A DNA stretch of 64,000 nucleotides from DASZIT01 sp963770635 (lineage in GTDB: Bacteria > Actinomycetota > Acidimicrobiia > Acidimicrobiales > RAAP-2), in assembly GCA_963770635.1 (NCBI GenBank), contig CAVYQI010000005.1:496001-560000 (forward strand), read 5' to 3'. The translations under genes and the position numbers were made by a program. This document shows, piece by piece, positions 25,404 to 34,440 of the stretch (within the stretch, counting starts at the first letter, position 1; each line of letters opens with the position of its first letter). The notes below the pieces were generated by a model. That model saw only the letters and a list, made by a program, of their open reading frames with translations, did not search any database and had not been told where the DNA came from.

Positions 25404-26668
25404 CAGGGCCGGGGCACCCGCCGCGGACGGGCCAGGCGCGGCAGCCGCTCGTGCCCGGCGATGTTCAACAGGATGCCCACCGCGGCCAGGTCCATCACCA
25501 GCGACGAACCCCCGAACGACACGAACGGGAGCGGGATGCCGGTCACCGGCAGGACGCCGATGACGGCCCCGATGTTGATCAAGGTCTGACTGGTGATCCA
25601 GATGGTGATGCCGATGGCCATCAGGCTCCCGAACCGGTCGGGCGCCCGGGTGGCGGCCCGCAGCCCATACCAGGCGAACAGGAAGAACAGCCCCAGCAGC
25701 GCCACGGCCCCGACCAGGCCGAGCTCCTCGCCAACCACCGAGAAGATGAAGTCGGTGTGGGCGTTGGGGAGCAGGCCCCATTTCTGGCGACCCCCGCCCA
25801 GGCCGAGACCGAAGAGATGACCGGAGCCCAGGCCGATCAGCGACTGCCAGACCTGGTAGCCGGAACCGGAATGGTTGGCCCCCGGGTTCAGGAAGGAAAG
25901 GATCCGGTCCCGGCGGTAGGGGTCGGCCAGGCCCACCACCACCGCCAACGCCGCGAAGGCCATCAGAATCTTGAGAATCGGCCGCATCGGCACCCCGCCC
26001 ATGAACAGCATCCCGAAGGCCACGCAGCACAGCACCAGGGCGGTCCCCATGTCCGGCTGCTTGAGGATCAGCAACGACGAGATGCCGAGAATGACCAGTA
26101 CCGGGAGGATGACCTGCTTGGCGTCCGCGGTCCGGTCCACCCGGCGGGTCAGCAGGTCGGCCACGAAGACGATGAAGGCGAGCTTCATCAACTCGGAAGG
26201 CTGGATGCGGAACTGGCCGAATCCGATCCATCGTGAGGAGCCGCCGGAGGTCACGCCTATCCCCGGCATCAGGACGATCACCAGCATCCCCATGGTCCCG
26301 ATCAGCAGCGGCACCCGGATCTTCCGCCATTTGCGGTAGTCGATCCGCGAGAAACGCGGCCAGCGCCACCAGACCGAGGCCCATCCACATCACCTGCCGG
26401 ATGAAGATCCCCACGTCGAGCCGTAGAGGCTCATCGAGATCACCGGCGACGCCGAGCCGACCATGACCAAACCGAAAACGCACAGCACCCCGGTCAGCAC
26501 CATCAGGCAGGTGGCGGTCGGGACCCGGGCAAGGCGGGACGGGGCCGGCCCCGTCGATCGTCGAGGCGCGGGAGCGGTCCGGGTCGGGCTGGACGGGTGC
26601 CGTCGGCGGGTGTCGGTGCGCTGGGTCGCGGTTCGGGACGGCGCTCGGGCGTGAGAGGTGTCAACCAT
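25403..26668 (-). CDS. ftsW: peptidoglycan glycosyltransferase FtsW (two frameshifts near N-terminus)
   Basis: SEDS-family septal polymerase with about ten membrane helices. The N-terminal part (26668 to about 26411) has a basic tail and the first helix (LMVLTGVLCVFGLVMVGSAS). A missing base near 26411 and an extra T in TTT near 26358 are needed to join it to FIRQVMWMGLGLVALAAF and then to DYRKWRKIRVPLLIG. The uninterrupted remainder has GSSRWIGFGQFRIQPSELMKLA, the catalytic-Asp loop region and PFVSFGGSSLVMDLAAVGILLN. The corrected protein is about 421 residues. It is coupled to murG by ATGA. Confidence 0.93.
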
Positions 26669-26749
26669 AGACACCACCAGCTTCGCCGAGGCCGGCACCC
26701 AGGTGGTGGAACCCCCGGGTCGTCGGCTTCGTGGACATGGCCGGCCTCA

Positions 26750-27797
26750 TCATCCGGCGATCTTGGAGACGGAGAGGAAGTCGGCGTAGAAGGCGCCCGA
26801 GGCCCACGGCGGTGAACAGGCCGGCCAGGATCCAGAACCGCACGATGACCGTCGTCTCCGGCCATCCGAGCAGCTCGAAGTGGTGGTGGATGCGGGGCCA
26901 TGCGGAACACCCGCCGGTGGAACAGGCGGAAGCTGGCCACCTGGATGATCACCGACAGGGTCTCGATCACGAACAGCCCGCCGATGATGGGCAGCAGCAG
27001 GTCGACGTTCTCCAGCAGGGCCAGCACGGCGATGGCCGGCGCCGATGCCGAGCGAGCCGGTGTCGCCCATGAAGATCCGGGCCGGGGCGGCGTTCCACCA
27101 CAGGAAGCCGGCGCAGGCGCCGATCATGGCCGCGGCCATGACGGCCTCGTCGAGGGCCGCGGGATTGCGGTAGATGGCGAAGTGCTTGAACTGGTAGAAG
27201 CCGATCACCGTGAAGGCGACGAAGGTGAACGCCGACGAGCCGGCGGCCAGCCCGTCGAGGCCGTCGGTCAGGTTGACGGCGTTGGTCGGCGCCGACGATG
27301 ACCAGCACGGCGCAGATCGACCACCCACACGGCGGTGCCCAGCTGGATGCCCAGTGAGTTGTAGCGGGTGAACGACAGGTGGGTGTCGACCTGCAGGCCC
27401 GGTCACGCACAGCACGGCGAAGGCGACGGCGACCACGCAACTGGCCGCCGAACTTGGCCCGCTTGTTGAGCCCCAGGCTGCGCTGCGGGCCGACCTTGAT
27501 CCAGTCGTCGGCGAAGCCGACCAGCGCCGCGCCGCCGATGACCGCCAATCACCACCAGGACCCCCGTCGGTGAACGTCGCGCCGGTAACTGGGCGACCAG
27601 GTAGCCGACGACGGCGGCGACGATGATGGCGATGCCGCCCATGGTCGGGGTGCCGGCCTTGGCAGGTGATGGACCGGGGCCGTCCTCGCGGATCTGCTGG
27701 CCGATGCCGTGGGCTCGCAGCCAGCGGATGAGCAGCGGGGGTGAGCGAGGACGGCCACCAACAGGGCGACCCCGCCGGCGATCAGCAGCTCGTTCAT
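26750..27797 (-). CDS. mraY: phospho-MurNAc-pentapeptide translocase MraY (about eleven frameshifts)
   Basis: Integral membrane enzyme that makes lipid I. No single frame is open, but segments in all three frames add up to a whole MraY: MNELLIAGGVALLVAVLAHP, KAGTPTMGGIAIIV, ALVGFADDWIKV, KRAKFGGQ, NAVNLTDGLDGLA, FMGDTGSLGIG, ENVDLLLPIIGG, the HHHFE motif and FYADFLSVSKIAG. I count nine extra and two missing bases (for example ATT for AT near 27547). The net correction of 7 leaves 1041 nt, a multiple of three (346 residues, normal). This is almost certainly poor consensus. The start overlaps the murE stop. The 81 nt before ftsW hold no gene. Confidence 0.85.
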
Positions 27798-29242
27798 CGA
27801 CCGCCCCGCTCGCGCGAGCCAGCGCTGCGGCTCCAGGGCCCGTCGGGCCTCGGTCACGTCGTCGAAGGGGATACACCTCGCCGGCGATCTCCTGGCCCGG
27901 TCTCGTGACCCTTCCCGGCGATGAGCGACGACGTCACCGGGTCGGGCCGGCCCAGGGCCGCTCGGGCGATGGCCGCCGCCCGGTCCGGCTCGACCACCAG
28001 CTCGGACTCCGGTCGGCCGATCCCGGCGCGCACCTCCTCGATGATCGCCACCGGATCCTCCGACTGCGAGGGTTGTCGGAGGTGAGCACCACGACGTCGG
28101 CCAGCCGGCCGGCCACCTCCCCCATCAGCGGGCGCTTGTCGGGATCGCGGTCCCCGCCGGCCCCGAACAGACCACCACCCGACCGTGGCCGGCCATCCGG
28201 CGCGCCGAGCCCAGCGCCGCCGTCCAGGCCGTCGGGGGTGTGGGCGTAGTCGACCAGGACGGTGAACGGCGGCCCGGCGTCGACCACCTCGAAGCGGCCC
28301 CGGACCGGCGGGGTCGCCGAGGCGAGCCCGGCGACGATGGCCGGCTCCTCGATGCCGAGCGCCGGCGGCGATGGCCGCGGCCAGCAGGGCGTTGTCGACG
28401 TTGAAGGCCGCCGAGAGCGGCAGGGTCACCGGATGGCCGTGCCAGCGGAACGACGACGAGCCCACGGTCGAGGCACCATGTCGGAGGCGTCCGACCGGCG
28501 GACTCGGCCACCGCCACGCCGTCCCAGCTGGTCGAGCCAGGCGCTCGCCCCAGGGGTCGTCCCTGTTGATCACCGCCAACCGGGTCCGGTCGGGGACGAA
28601 CAGGCGGGCCTTCGCCGCGAAGTACGCCTCCATGGAGTGGTGATGGTCGAGATGGTCATGACTGAGATTGGTGAAGGCGGCAACGTCGAACACGATGCCA
28701 TCCACCCGGTGCTGGGTTAACGCGTGAGACGAGACCTCCATGGCCACCGCCTTTCGGCCCTCGTGTCGGAAGCCGGCCAGGGTGGCCTGAAGGTCGGGTG
28801 ACTCCGGGGTGGTCCGCTCACCGGTGAGCGTGCCGATAGCTCCGGCCGGGGTTCCGGCTGCAGCGAGGATCGACAGTACCAGGTGGGTCACGGTGGTCTT
28901 GCCGTTGGTGCCGGTCACCCCGACCATGGCCAGGTGGCGGGCCGGATACCCGAAGAAGGCGGCGGAAACCCGGGCCATGGCCGGCCGGACGGAGCCCTCC
29001 GGCACCCGGACCTGGGGAACATCCAGCTCCAGGAACCTTTCCACCAGCAGGACGGCGGCGCCGGCCGCCACCGCGTCGGCGGCGAAGCGATGGCCGTCGG
29101 TGGTCGAGCCCGGCACACAACAAAACAGTGCGCCCGCCTGGACCCGGCGGCTGTCGAAGGCCACCGAGCCGACTACGACCGTCTCCGGCCCCCCCCGGGT
29201 CCCGATGAGCTCGACGTCGCCGAGCAGGTCCTTTACTTGCAT
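27794..29242 (-). CDS. murE: UDP-MurNAc-tripeptide synthetase MurE (clean first half, about eleven frameshifts in the rest)
   Basis: ATP-dependent ligase adding meso-diaminopimelate to UDP-MurNAc-L-Ala-D-Glu. The first half (29242 to about 28550) is intact: SVAFDSRRVQAGALF, the P-loop VTGTNGKTTVTHL, AMEVSSHALTQHRV and FTNLSHDHLDHHHSM. After that, reading all frames recovers SDASDMV, NVDNALLAAAIAAG, VLVDYAHTPDGL, DRDPDKRPLMGEVAGRLADVV, the DAP-specificity motif SDNPRSEDP and GKGHETG. About seven extra and four missing bases bring it to 482 codons, a normal size. It ends ATGA-coupled to mraY with no murF between them. Confidence 0.88.
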
Positions 29243-29295
29243 TCGACGGGCACTCGCACGGACGCCACGCGCGCTCCTCGAGCGCCCGCCCACAT

Positions 29296-31170
29296 CTACG
29301 CGCCTTCAGTCACAGCTCCGGCCGGAACCGTCACCGTTCCGGTTCCCCCGACGGCTCCACTGGACGTCGACGTGGTGGCCGCGGCATTGGTGGGAATGCC
29401 GTAGTGCTGCAGGGCATACTCCATGATGGTAGAGAATACCGGGGCCGCCACTGCCCCTCCGTAGATCGGGGTGGGTTGGTCGAGCACCACCACCGCCGAC
29501 AGCACCGGGTTCTGCGCCGGGGCGAACCCGACGAACGAACCGTAGAAGGCGCCGGGGATGTACCCCAGATGGCTGGGATCGGGGATCTGGGCGGTCCCCG
29601 TCTTGCCGGCCACCGTGTACCCGTCGATGGCGGCGGCGGTCCCGGTGCCGCTGGTCACCACCCCCTCCAGCATCGTCGTCAGCTCGGCGGTGGTGGCCGG
29701 GTCGATCACCCGCCGGGATGTCGACGGGGCCGCCGGGGACACCGACCCGCTGGAGGAGACGGTGCCTCGCACCAGCCGGGGCTGGACCAGGACTCCCCCA
29801 TTGGCCACCGCGTTGTAGGCGTCGAGAAGCTGTTGGGCGGTGACGGCGTCGTTCTGGCCGATGGGGGTCGAGCCGATCGAGCTCCCGGTCCAGTCGCTGG
29901 CCCCGGGGATCAGGCCCTCGGACTCGCCGGGGAAGTTGAGGCCGGTCGGCTTGCCGAAGCCCAAGTTGCTGATCTGGGACAGCAGCCGGTTCTCGCCGAG
30001 GTCTCCGGCGATCTCAATGGTCCCGATGTTGGACGACTGGTCCAAGATGTCGGTGGCGGTCAAGGTCTCGGTCCCGTGGGCCTCGGCGTCGTGGAAGGTG
30101 TAGGTGCCGATCGAGAGCGAGTTCGGCACCGAGAACGTCTGGCTCGGACTGATGACCTTGTTCTGCAGAGCCGAGGAGAAGGTGACCAGCTTGAACACCG
30201 ACCCGGGCTCGTAGACCTGGGTGAGGGCGGTGTTGGACGGCGCCTCGGAGACCCCGGCCGGAAGCGTGTTGGCCTGGGAGGTGAGGGTGGCCCCCGAGGA
30301 TGACGGGACCGCGCTCGAACTGGAGGCGGCCACCGTCTGCGCCGACGCCGACCCCGACGACCCGCCGGTCCCCGGCGTCGTCGCCGACAGGTTGGCCATG
30401 GCGAGAATGTCGCCGGTCTTCACGTCCATCACGATGGCGGTGCCGCCCAACGCGTGCGAGGCCAGCACCTCGGCTCCGAGAGCTTGTTCGGCCACGTATT
30501 GGACCGACTCGTCGAGGGTCAGCTCGATCCCGGTTCCGGCTTGGGACGAGGTGCTCGAGGTTCCCGTCGAGCCGGGCAGCGCCACCCCGTTGGGCGACTC
30601 CATCAGGTTCATGGTCCCGGCTTTTCCGGCCAGCAATGACTGGTACTGGTACTCGAGCCCGGACTGACCCGAGCCGTCGGCGCCGACCGTCCCGACCACC
30701 GGTTGGGCCAGCTGGCCGGCGGGTTGCACCCGCTGGGGTTCCGACACCAGGTTGATGCCGGTGAGGTTCAGCGCCGTCACCTTGGCCGCCACCGAATCCG
30801 ACACCCGATGGGCCAGGTAGACGAAGCCGGAATGCTGGGTCACCTCGGACCGCAGCTGGGCGGCGGGGATGCCGAGGACCGGGGCCAACTGCGACGCCAG
30901 CGTGGCCGGGTCCTTGATGAGGAAGGGGTCGGCCACCACCGTCTGCTTGGTGACCGATTCGGCCAGCACCTCACCGTTCCGGTCATAGATCCCGCCCCGG
31001 AGCGCGGGGACCGTCACCGTCTGGGTCAGCTCGGCGCTCGACAGCGAGGCGTAGTGCTGATGCGAAAATTGTTGGACGACGACCAGGCGGAAGACCATGG
31101 CCACGAAGATGACCATCAGCAGGACCCGGAGCGCGCGCGTTCGCCGGCCCAGCAGGACGATGGGACTCAT
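29296..31170 (-). CDS. ftsI: septal transpeptidase FtsI (class B penicillin-binding protein)
   Basis: 624-residue bitopic enzyme that cross-links septal peptidoglycan. One membrane helix (about 13-32) is followed by a class B dimerisation domain (RGGIYDRNGEVLAESV). The transpeptidase domain has the catalytic triad motifs SVFK (S324, K327), SSN (379-381) and KTGT (523-526). An unusual Ser/Ala/Thr/Gly-rich insert (about 262-310) precedes the active-site serine. No PASTA domains. The stop is 53 nt before murE and the start overlaps the FtsL-like stop (ATGA). Frame intact. Confidence 0.95.
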   Translation of the reverse strand: MSPIVLLGRRTRALRVLLMVIFVAMVFRLVVVQQFSHQHYASLSSAELTQTVTVPALRGGIYDRNGEVLAESVTKQTVVADPFLIKDPATLASQLAPVLGIPAAQLRSEVTQHSGFVYLAHRVSDSVAAKVTALNLTGINLVSEPQRVQPAGQLAQPVVGTVGADGSGQSGLEYQYQSLLAGKAGTMNLMESPNGVALPGSTGTSSTSSQAGTGIELTLDESVQYVAEQALGAEVLASHALGGTAIVMDVKTGDILAMANLSATTPGTGGSSGSASAQTVAASSSSAVPSSSGATLTSQANTLPAGVSEAPSNTALTQVYEPGSVFKLVTFSSALQNKVISPSQTFSVPNSLSIGTYTFHDAEAHGTETLTATDILDQSSNIGTIEIAGDLGENRLLSQISNLGFGKPTGLNFPGESEGLIPGASDWTGSSIGSTPIGQNDAVTAQQLLDAYNAVANGGVLVQPRLVRGTVSSSGSVSPAAPSTSRRVIDPATTAELTTMLEGVVTSGTGTAAAIDGYTVAGKTGTAQIPDPSHLGYIPGAFYGSFVGFAPAQNPVLSAVVVLDQPTPIYGGAVAAPVFSTIMEYALQHYGIPTNAAATTSTSSGAVGGTGTVTVPAGAVTEGA

Positions 31171-31613
31171 GGGGTCGAGGGTGTCGGGGACGTTGCGCCG
31201 GCCGCTTGTCCGGTATCGGGTACCGGTAGCGCCACATTCAACGGAACAGAGGGGAGGTCGACGATCTGGGTGGGGGCGACCATTCCGAGCTGCCGGGCCT
31301 CAGTGACCACGATCTGGGGGGCGGACAGCTGGGCCACCGCCACCTGGAGCTGCTTCTGCTGGACTAACGCCGCGGCGGTCAGGCTCTGGGTGTGGGCCAA
31401 GCGGATCTGACCCTGGGCCACCAGGTCGTCGGCGACGACGACCGACAGCAGGCTCCCGATGATCAGGACCGAAGCCACCAGCACGGTCGGGCGCCGGCGA
31501 GACCGGTGTCGGGACCTGGGGGCGGGTTCGAACAGCCGCAGGGGCGGCCGCCGGGGGGCGGCCTGGGGCCGGACCGCGGGTCGGCGGGCCGCCGTTGACG
31601 CCGGAGGCGGCAT
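31167..31613 (-). CDS. FtsL-like bitopic division protein
   Basis: 148 residues: a basic, proline-rich cytoplasmic tail (1-42), one membrane helix (43-60, VLVASVLIIGSLLSVVV) and an extracytoplasmic helical or coiled-coil segment rich in Leu/Gln (about 62-115). A Pro/Thr tail ends the protein. FtsL sequences are poorly conserved; the identification rests on topology and position between rsmH and ftsI, where ftsL is always found. Overlaps both neighbours by the ATGA pattern. Confidence 0.8.
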   Translation of the reverse strand: MPPPASTAARRPAVRPQAAPRRPPLRLFEPAPRSRHRSRRRPTVLVASVLIIGSLLSVVVADDLVAQGQIRLAHTQSLTAAALVQQKQLQVAVAQLSAPQIVVTEARQLGMVAPTQIVDLPSVPLNVALPVPDTGQAAGATSPTPSTP

Positions 31614-32605
31614 CAGGCGACCTCACCATTGGCGGTATGGCCGACCGGTGCGGCGATCCGTTCGATGACCCGGAGACGGGCGGCTTCCGAGCGGCGGTTC
31701 CGATCGACCTCGTCGGGTGAGGGCCGCCGGGAACCGCGGACGACCAAGCGGTACTCGGGGCTGGCTCCGCAGACACAGGGGAGGCCAGGCGGGCAGACGC
31801 AGCCCCCGGCGGCGGCATCCACGAACTTGGCCTTGACCAGGCGGTCTTCCCCGGAATGGTAAGAGATGACCACGCACCGGCCGCCGGTGCGCAACAGGTC
31901 GAGGGTGTCGTCCAGGGCCCGATCCAGTTGGTCGAGCTCCTCGTTGACGGCGATGCGGATGGCCTGGAACACCCGGCGGGCCGGGTGGCCACCGGTCCGG
32001 CGGGTGGCGGCGGGGATGGCGGCCCGCACCACATCGGCCAGTTCCCCGGTGGCGGTGTGGGGACGGGAAGCAATGATGGCCCGGGCGATCCGACGGGCGA
32101 AGCGCCGCTCGCCGTTCTCGATGAACAGCGCGGTGAGGGCGTCCTCGTCGAACTCGTTGACCACATCGGCGGCGGTCCGGCCCGTTGTCGGGTCCATCCG
32201 CATGTCGAGCGGCGCGTCGAGACGGTAGGAGAACCCGCGCCCGGCCACGTCCAGCTGGGGTGAGCTGACCCCGAGGTCGAACAGCGCGCCGGACAGTCCC
32301 TGCTGATCGGCGGGGACGCCGGTTTCGGCCTGCAGGCGGTGGACCAGGCCGGCGACTTCGTCGAACCGGGCCCGGCGGACGACGGCCCGGTCTCCGAAGC
32401 GGGCGAGTTCCGGCCCGGCTGCGGCCACCGCCGCCGGGTCGCGATCGATCCCGAGCACGCGAAGGTGGGAGTGGGCGGCCAGGATGGCGGCGGCGTGGCC
32501 CGCTCCCCCGAGGGTGGCGTCCACCACCAGGCCGGGGGGAACCGGGGCCAGGAGGTCGACCACCTCGGTGGCCATGACCGGTTGGTGCGGAAAGGCCTGG
32601 CTCAT
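31613..32605 (-). CDS. rsmH: 16S rRNA m4C1402 methyltransferase RsmH (MraW)
   Basis: 330-residue S-adenosylmethionine-dependent methyltransferase acting on the ribosomal P site. It opens FPHQPVMATEVVDLL and has the SAM motif VVDATLGGAGHA. LGIDRDPAA, LFDLGVSSPQLD and GFSYRLDAPLDMRMD are typical, as are FQAIRIAVNEEL and SYHSGEDRLVK. A Cys cluster near the C-terminus (CVCPPGLPCVC) is typical of the family. The frame continues open to 33523 but homology starts at ATG 32605, preceded by GGGGGG. First gene of the coupled dcw block after mraZ. Confidence 0.95.
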   Translation of the reverse strand: MSQAFPHQPVMATEVVDLLAPVPPGLVVDATLGGAGHAAAILAAHSHLRVLGIDRDPAAVAAAGPELARFGDRAVVRRARFDEVAGLVHRLQAETGVPADQQGLSGALFDLGVSSPQLDVAGRGFSYRLDAPLDMRMDPTTGRTAADVVNEFDEDALTALFIENGERRFARRIARAIIASRPHTATGELADVVRAAIPAATRRTGGHPARRVFQAIRIAVNEELDQLDRALDDTLDLLRTGGRCVVISYHSGEDRLVKAKFVDAAAGGCVCPPGLPCVCGASPEYRLVVRGSRRPSPDEVDRNRRSEAARLRVIERIAAPVGHTANGEVA

Positions 32606-32973
32606 CTGCAGCCCCCCGACCGGAGCGGCGTCCGAGGGTGGAGGACCCGAACGACCAACGTGGAAGCAAGCGGAGGAGAATTCTTCCAGGGTTTCGGTCG
32701 AAGGGCTGCGCATGAGCCAGACGCGTTCAATGTGGACATCGGGCCGGGCGACTGCCGCCATAGCCGTCTCATAAGGGGTTGGTCGGCGGTCGGGGCTATC
32801 GACGACCTGCAGGGTCGCCGACGTACGGAGGGAGAGGATGTTGCGAAGGGCGTGGATCCTTTCGTGGCTGGGCTTCCGGAGATTGGCGATCCTGGATGGC
32901 TTGACGGCGCTCCCGGCCGGATGGCGATTGGTCTCCGCGACCCGCCGGACCCGCTGGAGACGGACGGCATCGG
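32606..32973 (-). other. 368-nt mraZ-rsmH gap, probable leader of rsmH
   Basis: No gene is supported here. One frame happens to be open and in phase with rsmH, but the translation (KPSRIANLRKPSHERI and similar) has no recognisable domain. The stretch is unusually long for this packed cluster. Known actinobacterial dcw operons can carry an mraW-motif RNA in this position; I cannot confirm the consensus from memory. A hairpin at 32629-32653 is the clearest structure. Confidence 0.4.
32629..32653 (-). ncRNA. hairpin in the rsmH leader, candidate mraW-type element
   Basis: On the minus strand CGTTCG pairs with CGGACG (one G-U), continuing with GG/CC past a bulged U, around a CCUCC-containing loop. 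It ends 24 nt before the rsmH ATG. The loop is complementary to GGAGG, so it could interact with a ribosome binding site. Assignment to a known motif is tentative. Confidence 0.3.
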
Positions 32974-33393
32974 TCAGCCGTCGTCGCCCTCGGTGAGGAG
33001 TTGTTCGGCGGGCTGCACCTTTTCCTCCCAGGAGGCGGGGTTCCAGAGTTCCACCCGGTCGATCGCTCCATGCACCAAGACTTCCCCCTCCAAGCCGGCG
33101 AATGACCGGAGATGGGCCGGAATGGCCATCCGACCCTGTTTGTCCACTTCCACCTCGTGTGAAGTCGACGCCCACAACCGAGCCAGGTTGCGGTCTACCC
33201 GGCTGTCCGAGGCTCGACTCTGCCTGGACTCCATCTGCTTCTCGAACTCGTCCGGCGGCCACAACGACAGACATCCGTCCTGGTACTGGGTCAGGAAGCC
33301 GCCGTGTTCGAAGGGTAGGCGGAACTTCGCCGGAAGGATCACCCTCCCCTTGTCGTCGAGCGAGTGCTCGTACCTTCCGAAAAACCGTGCCAC
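32974..33393 (-). CDS. mraZ: MraZ transcriptional regulator of the dcw cluster
   Basis: 139-residue AbrB-like (SpoVT/MraZ) DNA-binding protein, ring-forming in the family. The first half has FFGRYEHSLDDKGRVILPAKFR and the second repeat HEVEVDKQGRMAIPAHLR, each with the DxxGR-xxxP-xxxR signature. It represses its own operon in studied bacteria. GTG start at 33393. It is transcribed first in the cluster and is preceded by its promoter and 10-bp-spaced operator repeats. Confidence 0.95.
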   Translation of the reverse strand: MARFFGRYEHSLDDKGRVILPAKFRLPFEHGGFLTQYQDGCLSLWPPDEFEKQMESRQSRASDSRVDRNLARLWASTSHEVEVDKQGRMAIPAHLRSFAGLEGEVLVHGAIDRVELWNPASWEEKVQPAEQLLTEGDDG

Positions 33394-33450
33394 TGGCGGT
33401 TGCTCCCACGATGCTCCTCGTAGTGCTCGGGGCCGATGGTTCGGATCCCC

Positions 33451-33480
33451 TCCCTTTCACACCACTTTCCACCACTTTAC
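33451..33480 (-). promoter_or_regulatory. MraZ operator repeats
   Basis: On the minus strand three decamers stand head to tail: GTAAAGTGGT, GGAAAGTGGT and GTGAAAGGGA. The exact 10-bp spacing puts them on one helix face, and they overlap the -10. MraZ is known to bind short G-rich direct repeats upstream of mraZ; assignment here is by resemblance and position. Confidence 0.7.
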
Positions 33481-33502
33481 GCCCCACACCCCCACTCGTC
33501 AA
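33474..33502 (-). promoter_or_regulatory. mraZ (dcw cluster) promoter
   Basis: TTGACG (33497-33502), a 17-nt spacer and TAAAGT (33474-33479) on the minus strand lie about 80 nt upstream of mraZ. The 316-nt gap 33394-33709 holds this promoter, the operator repeats and the mraZ leader; the rest, toward the lipoate-ligase-like gene, shows no gene. Confidence 0.75.
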
Positions 33503-33709
33503 CCACCACGGCTCCCCGGACACCCAAATCGGAGCCGGTGCGACGGCTGAAGTGACGGCTCTCGTCGCCCTCGACGATCCGCGATTGCCGCCGGAGGCCG
33601 GGCTCGGACTCGCGAGTCGAGCGCCACCGGCGCCGCGACGGCGCGGCTCGAGGTTCGGAAGCGATCGAAGGAATCGGGACGGTGTCCCGGATCAACGCCC
33701 TCGAGGCAG

Positions 33710-34432
33710 TTACGAGGGCAGCGCCGCCGTCAGTGCCGCCACCACCGAGGCCGCCTCGACGACCGCACCGCCGGTGCCATCCACCAGGTCGGCAACCCCG
33801 ACCACCGCGTCGGCCAGCTCCAGCCGGGCCGCCTCCCGGTCTTCGGCGGAGAGAGCCAGCACCTCGAGCAGGGCGGTGGCATCCCAGTGCCGGATGCAGG
33901 CGCTGTGAAACCAGGCCCCGTCCCGGGTGCGGCGCTGGGAGATCCCCACCACCTTCCGACCGTCGGCGTCGACCGCCTCCCCGGTCCCGACCCCGCCGAA
34001 GCAGACGAGGGACGACCATCGGGTACAGGCGGCGAACCCGTCCCGGTGGGCGCGTGTCCCCCGGGCCCCGAGCGAGGTGAGTGCGGTGGTCCAGGCATCG
34101 CCGAGCCAGTCGAAGGCCCGGCCCACGTCGTGGTTCCACAACCGGTCACCCCGGGGGACCCAGACATCGATCCACACCGGGTCGTCGGGCACCACCAGGA
34201 CGGCTCCGCCGCCCGACCGGCGCCGGACCACTTCGATCCCCCGGGCCTCGGCCCGGGCGCCGTCGATCACCGAAGGGGACTGGGTGGAGCCGAGGACGAC
34301 CGCGGGACCGGATACCCGACACACCGCCACCGCCCGTTGCGACGGGTCGGCTTCGATCGCCGGCCACGACCGGTGCAGCCCGTCGGCCGCGGCGTGCCGC
34401 TCCTCGATCGACCAGCTGCTTCCTACCGTCAC
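33710..34432 (-). CDS. lipoate-protein ligase/octanoyltransferase-like protein
   Basis: 240-residue member of the BPL/LplA/LipB fold. It has the Arg/Gly-rich substrate loop RRRSGGGAVLV and the later lysine-containing loop DGRKVVGISQRR, where lipoate ligases have their catalytic Lys, then WFHSACI. No separate C-terminal LplA domain is seen. It probably attaches or transfers lipoyl or octanoyl groups, but biotin-ligase-like alternatives cannot be excluded. I start at GTG 34432 because an ATG at 34495 would overlap the HNH gene by 55 nt and adds no homology. Confidence 0.75.
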   Translation of the reverse strand: MTVGSSWSIEERHAAADGLHRSWPAIEADPSQRAVAVCRVSGPAVVLGSTQSPSVIDGARAEARGIEVVRRRSGGGAVLVVPDDPVWIDVWVPRGDRLWNHDVGRAFDWLGDAWTTALTSLGARGTRAHRDGFAACTRWSSLVCFGGVGTGEAVDADGRKVVGISQRRTRDGAWFHSACIRHWDATALLEVLALSAEDREAARLELADAVVGVADLVDGTGGAVVEAASVVAALTAALPS

Positions 34433-34440
34433 CGGTGACG

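Noticed and set aside
26669..26749. Possible murD remnant between mraY and ftsW
   Set aside because: The short translation contains a GAGLGEAG string that loosely recalls a MurD loop, but 81 nt with no further similarity is not evidence.
26340..28560. Programmed frameshifting or gene decay in murE/mraY
   Set aside because: Too many sites, both signs, in essential genes whose corrected lengths are normal; sequence error is simpler.
32606..33523. A 636-codon RsmH fused to an N-terminal extension through mraZ
   Set aside because: The extension runs antisense-free but overlaps mraZ in another frame and has no homology; RsmH starts at 32605.
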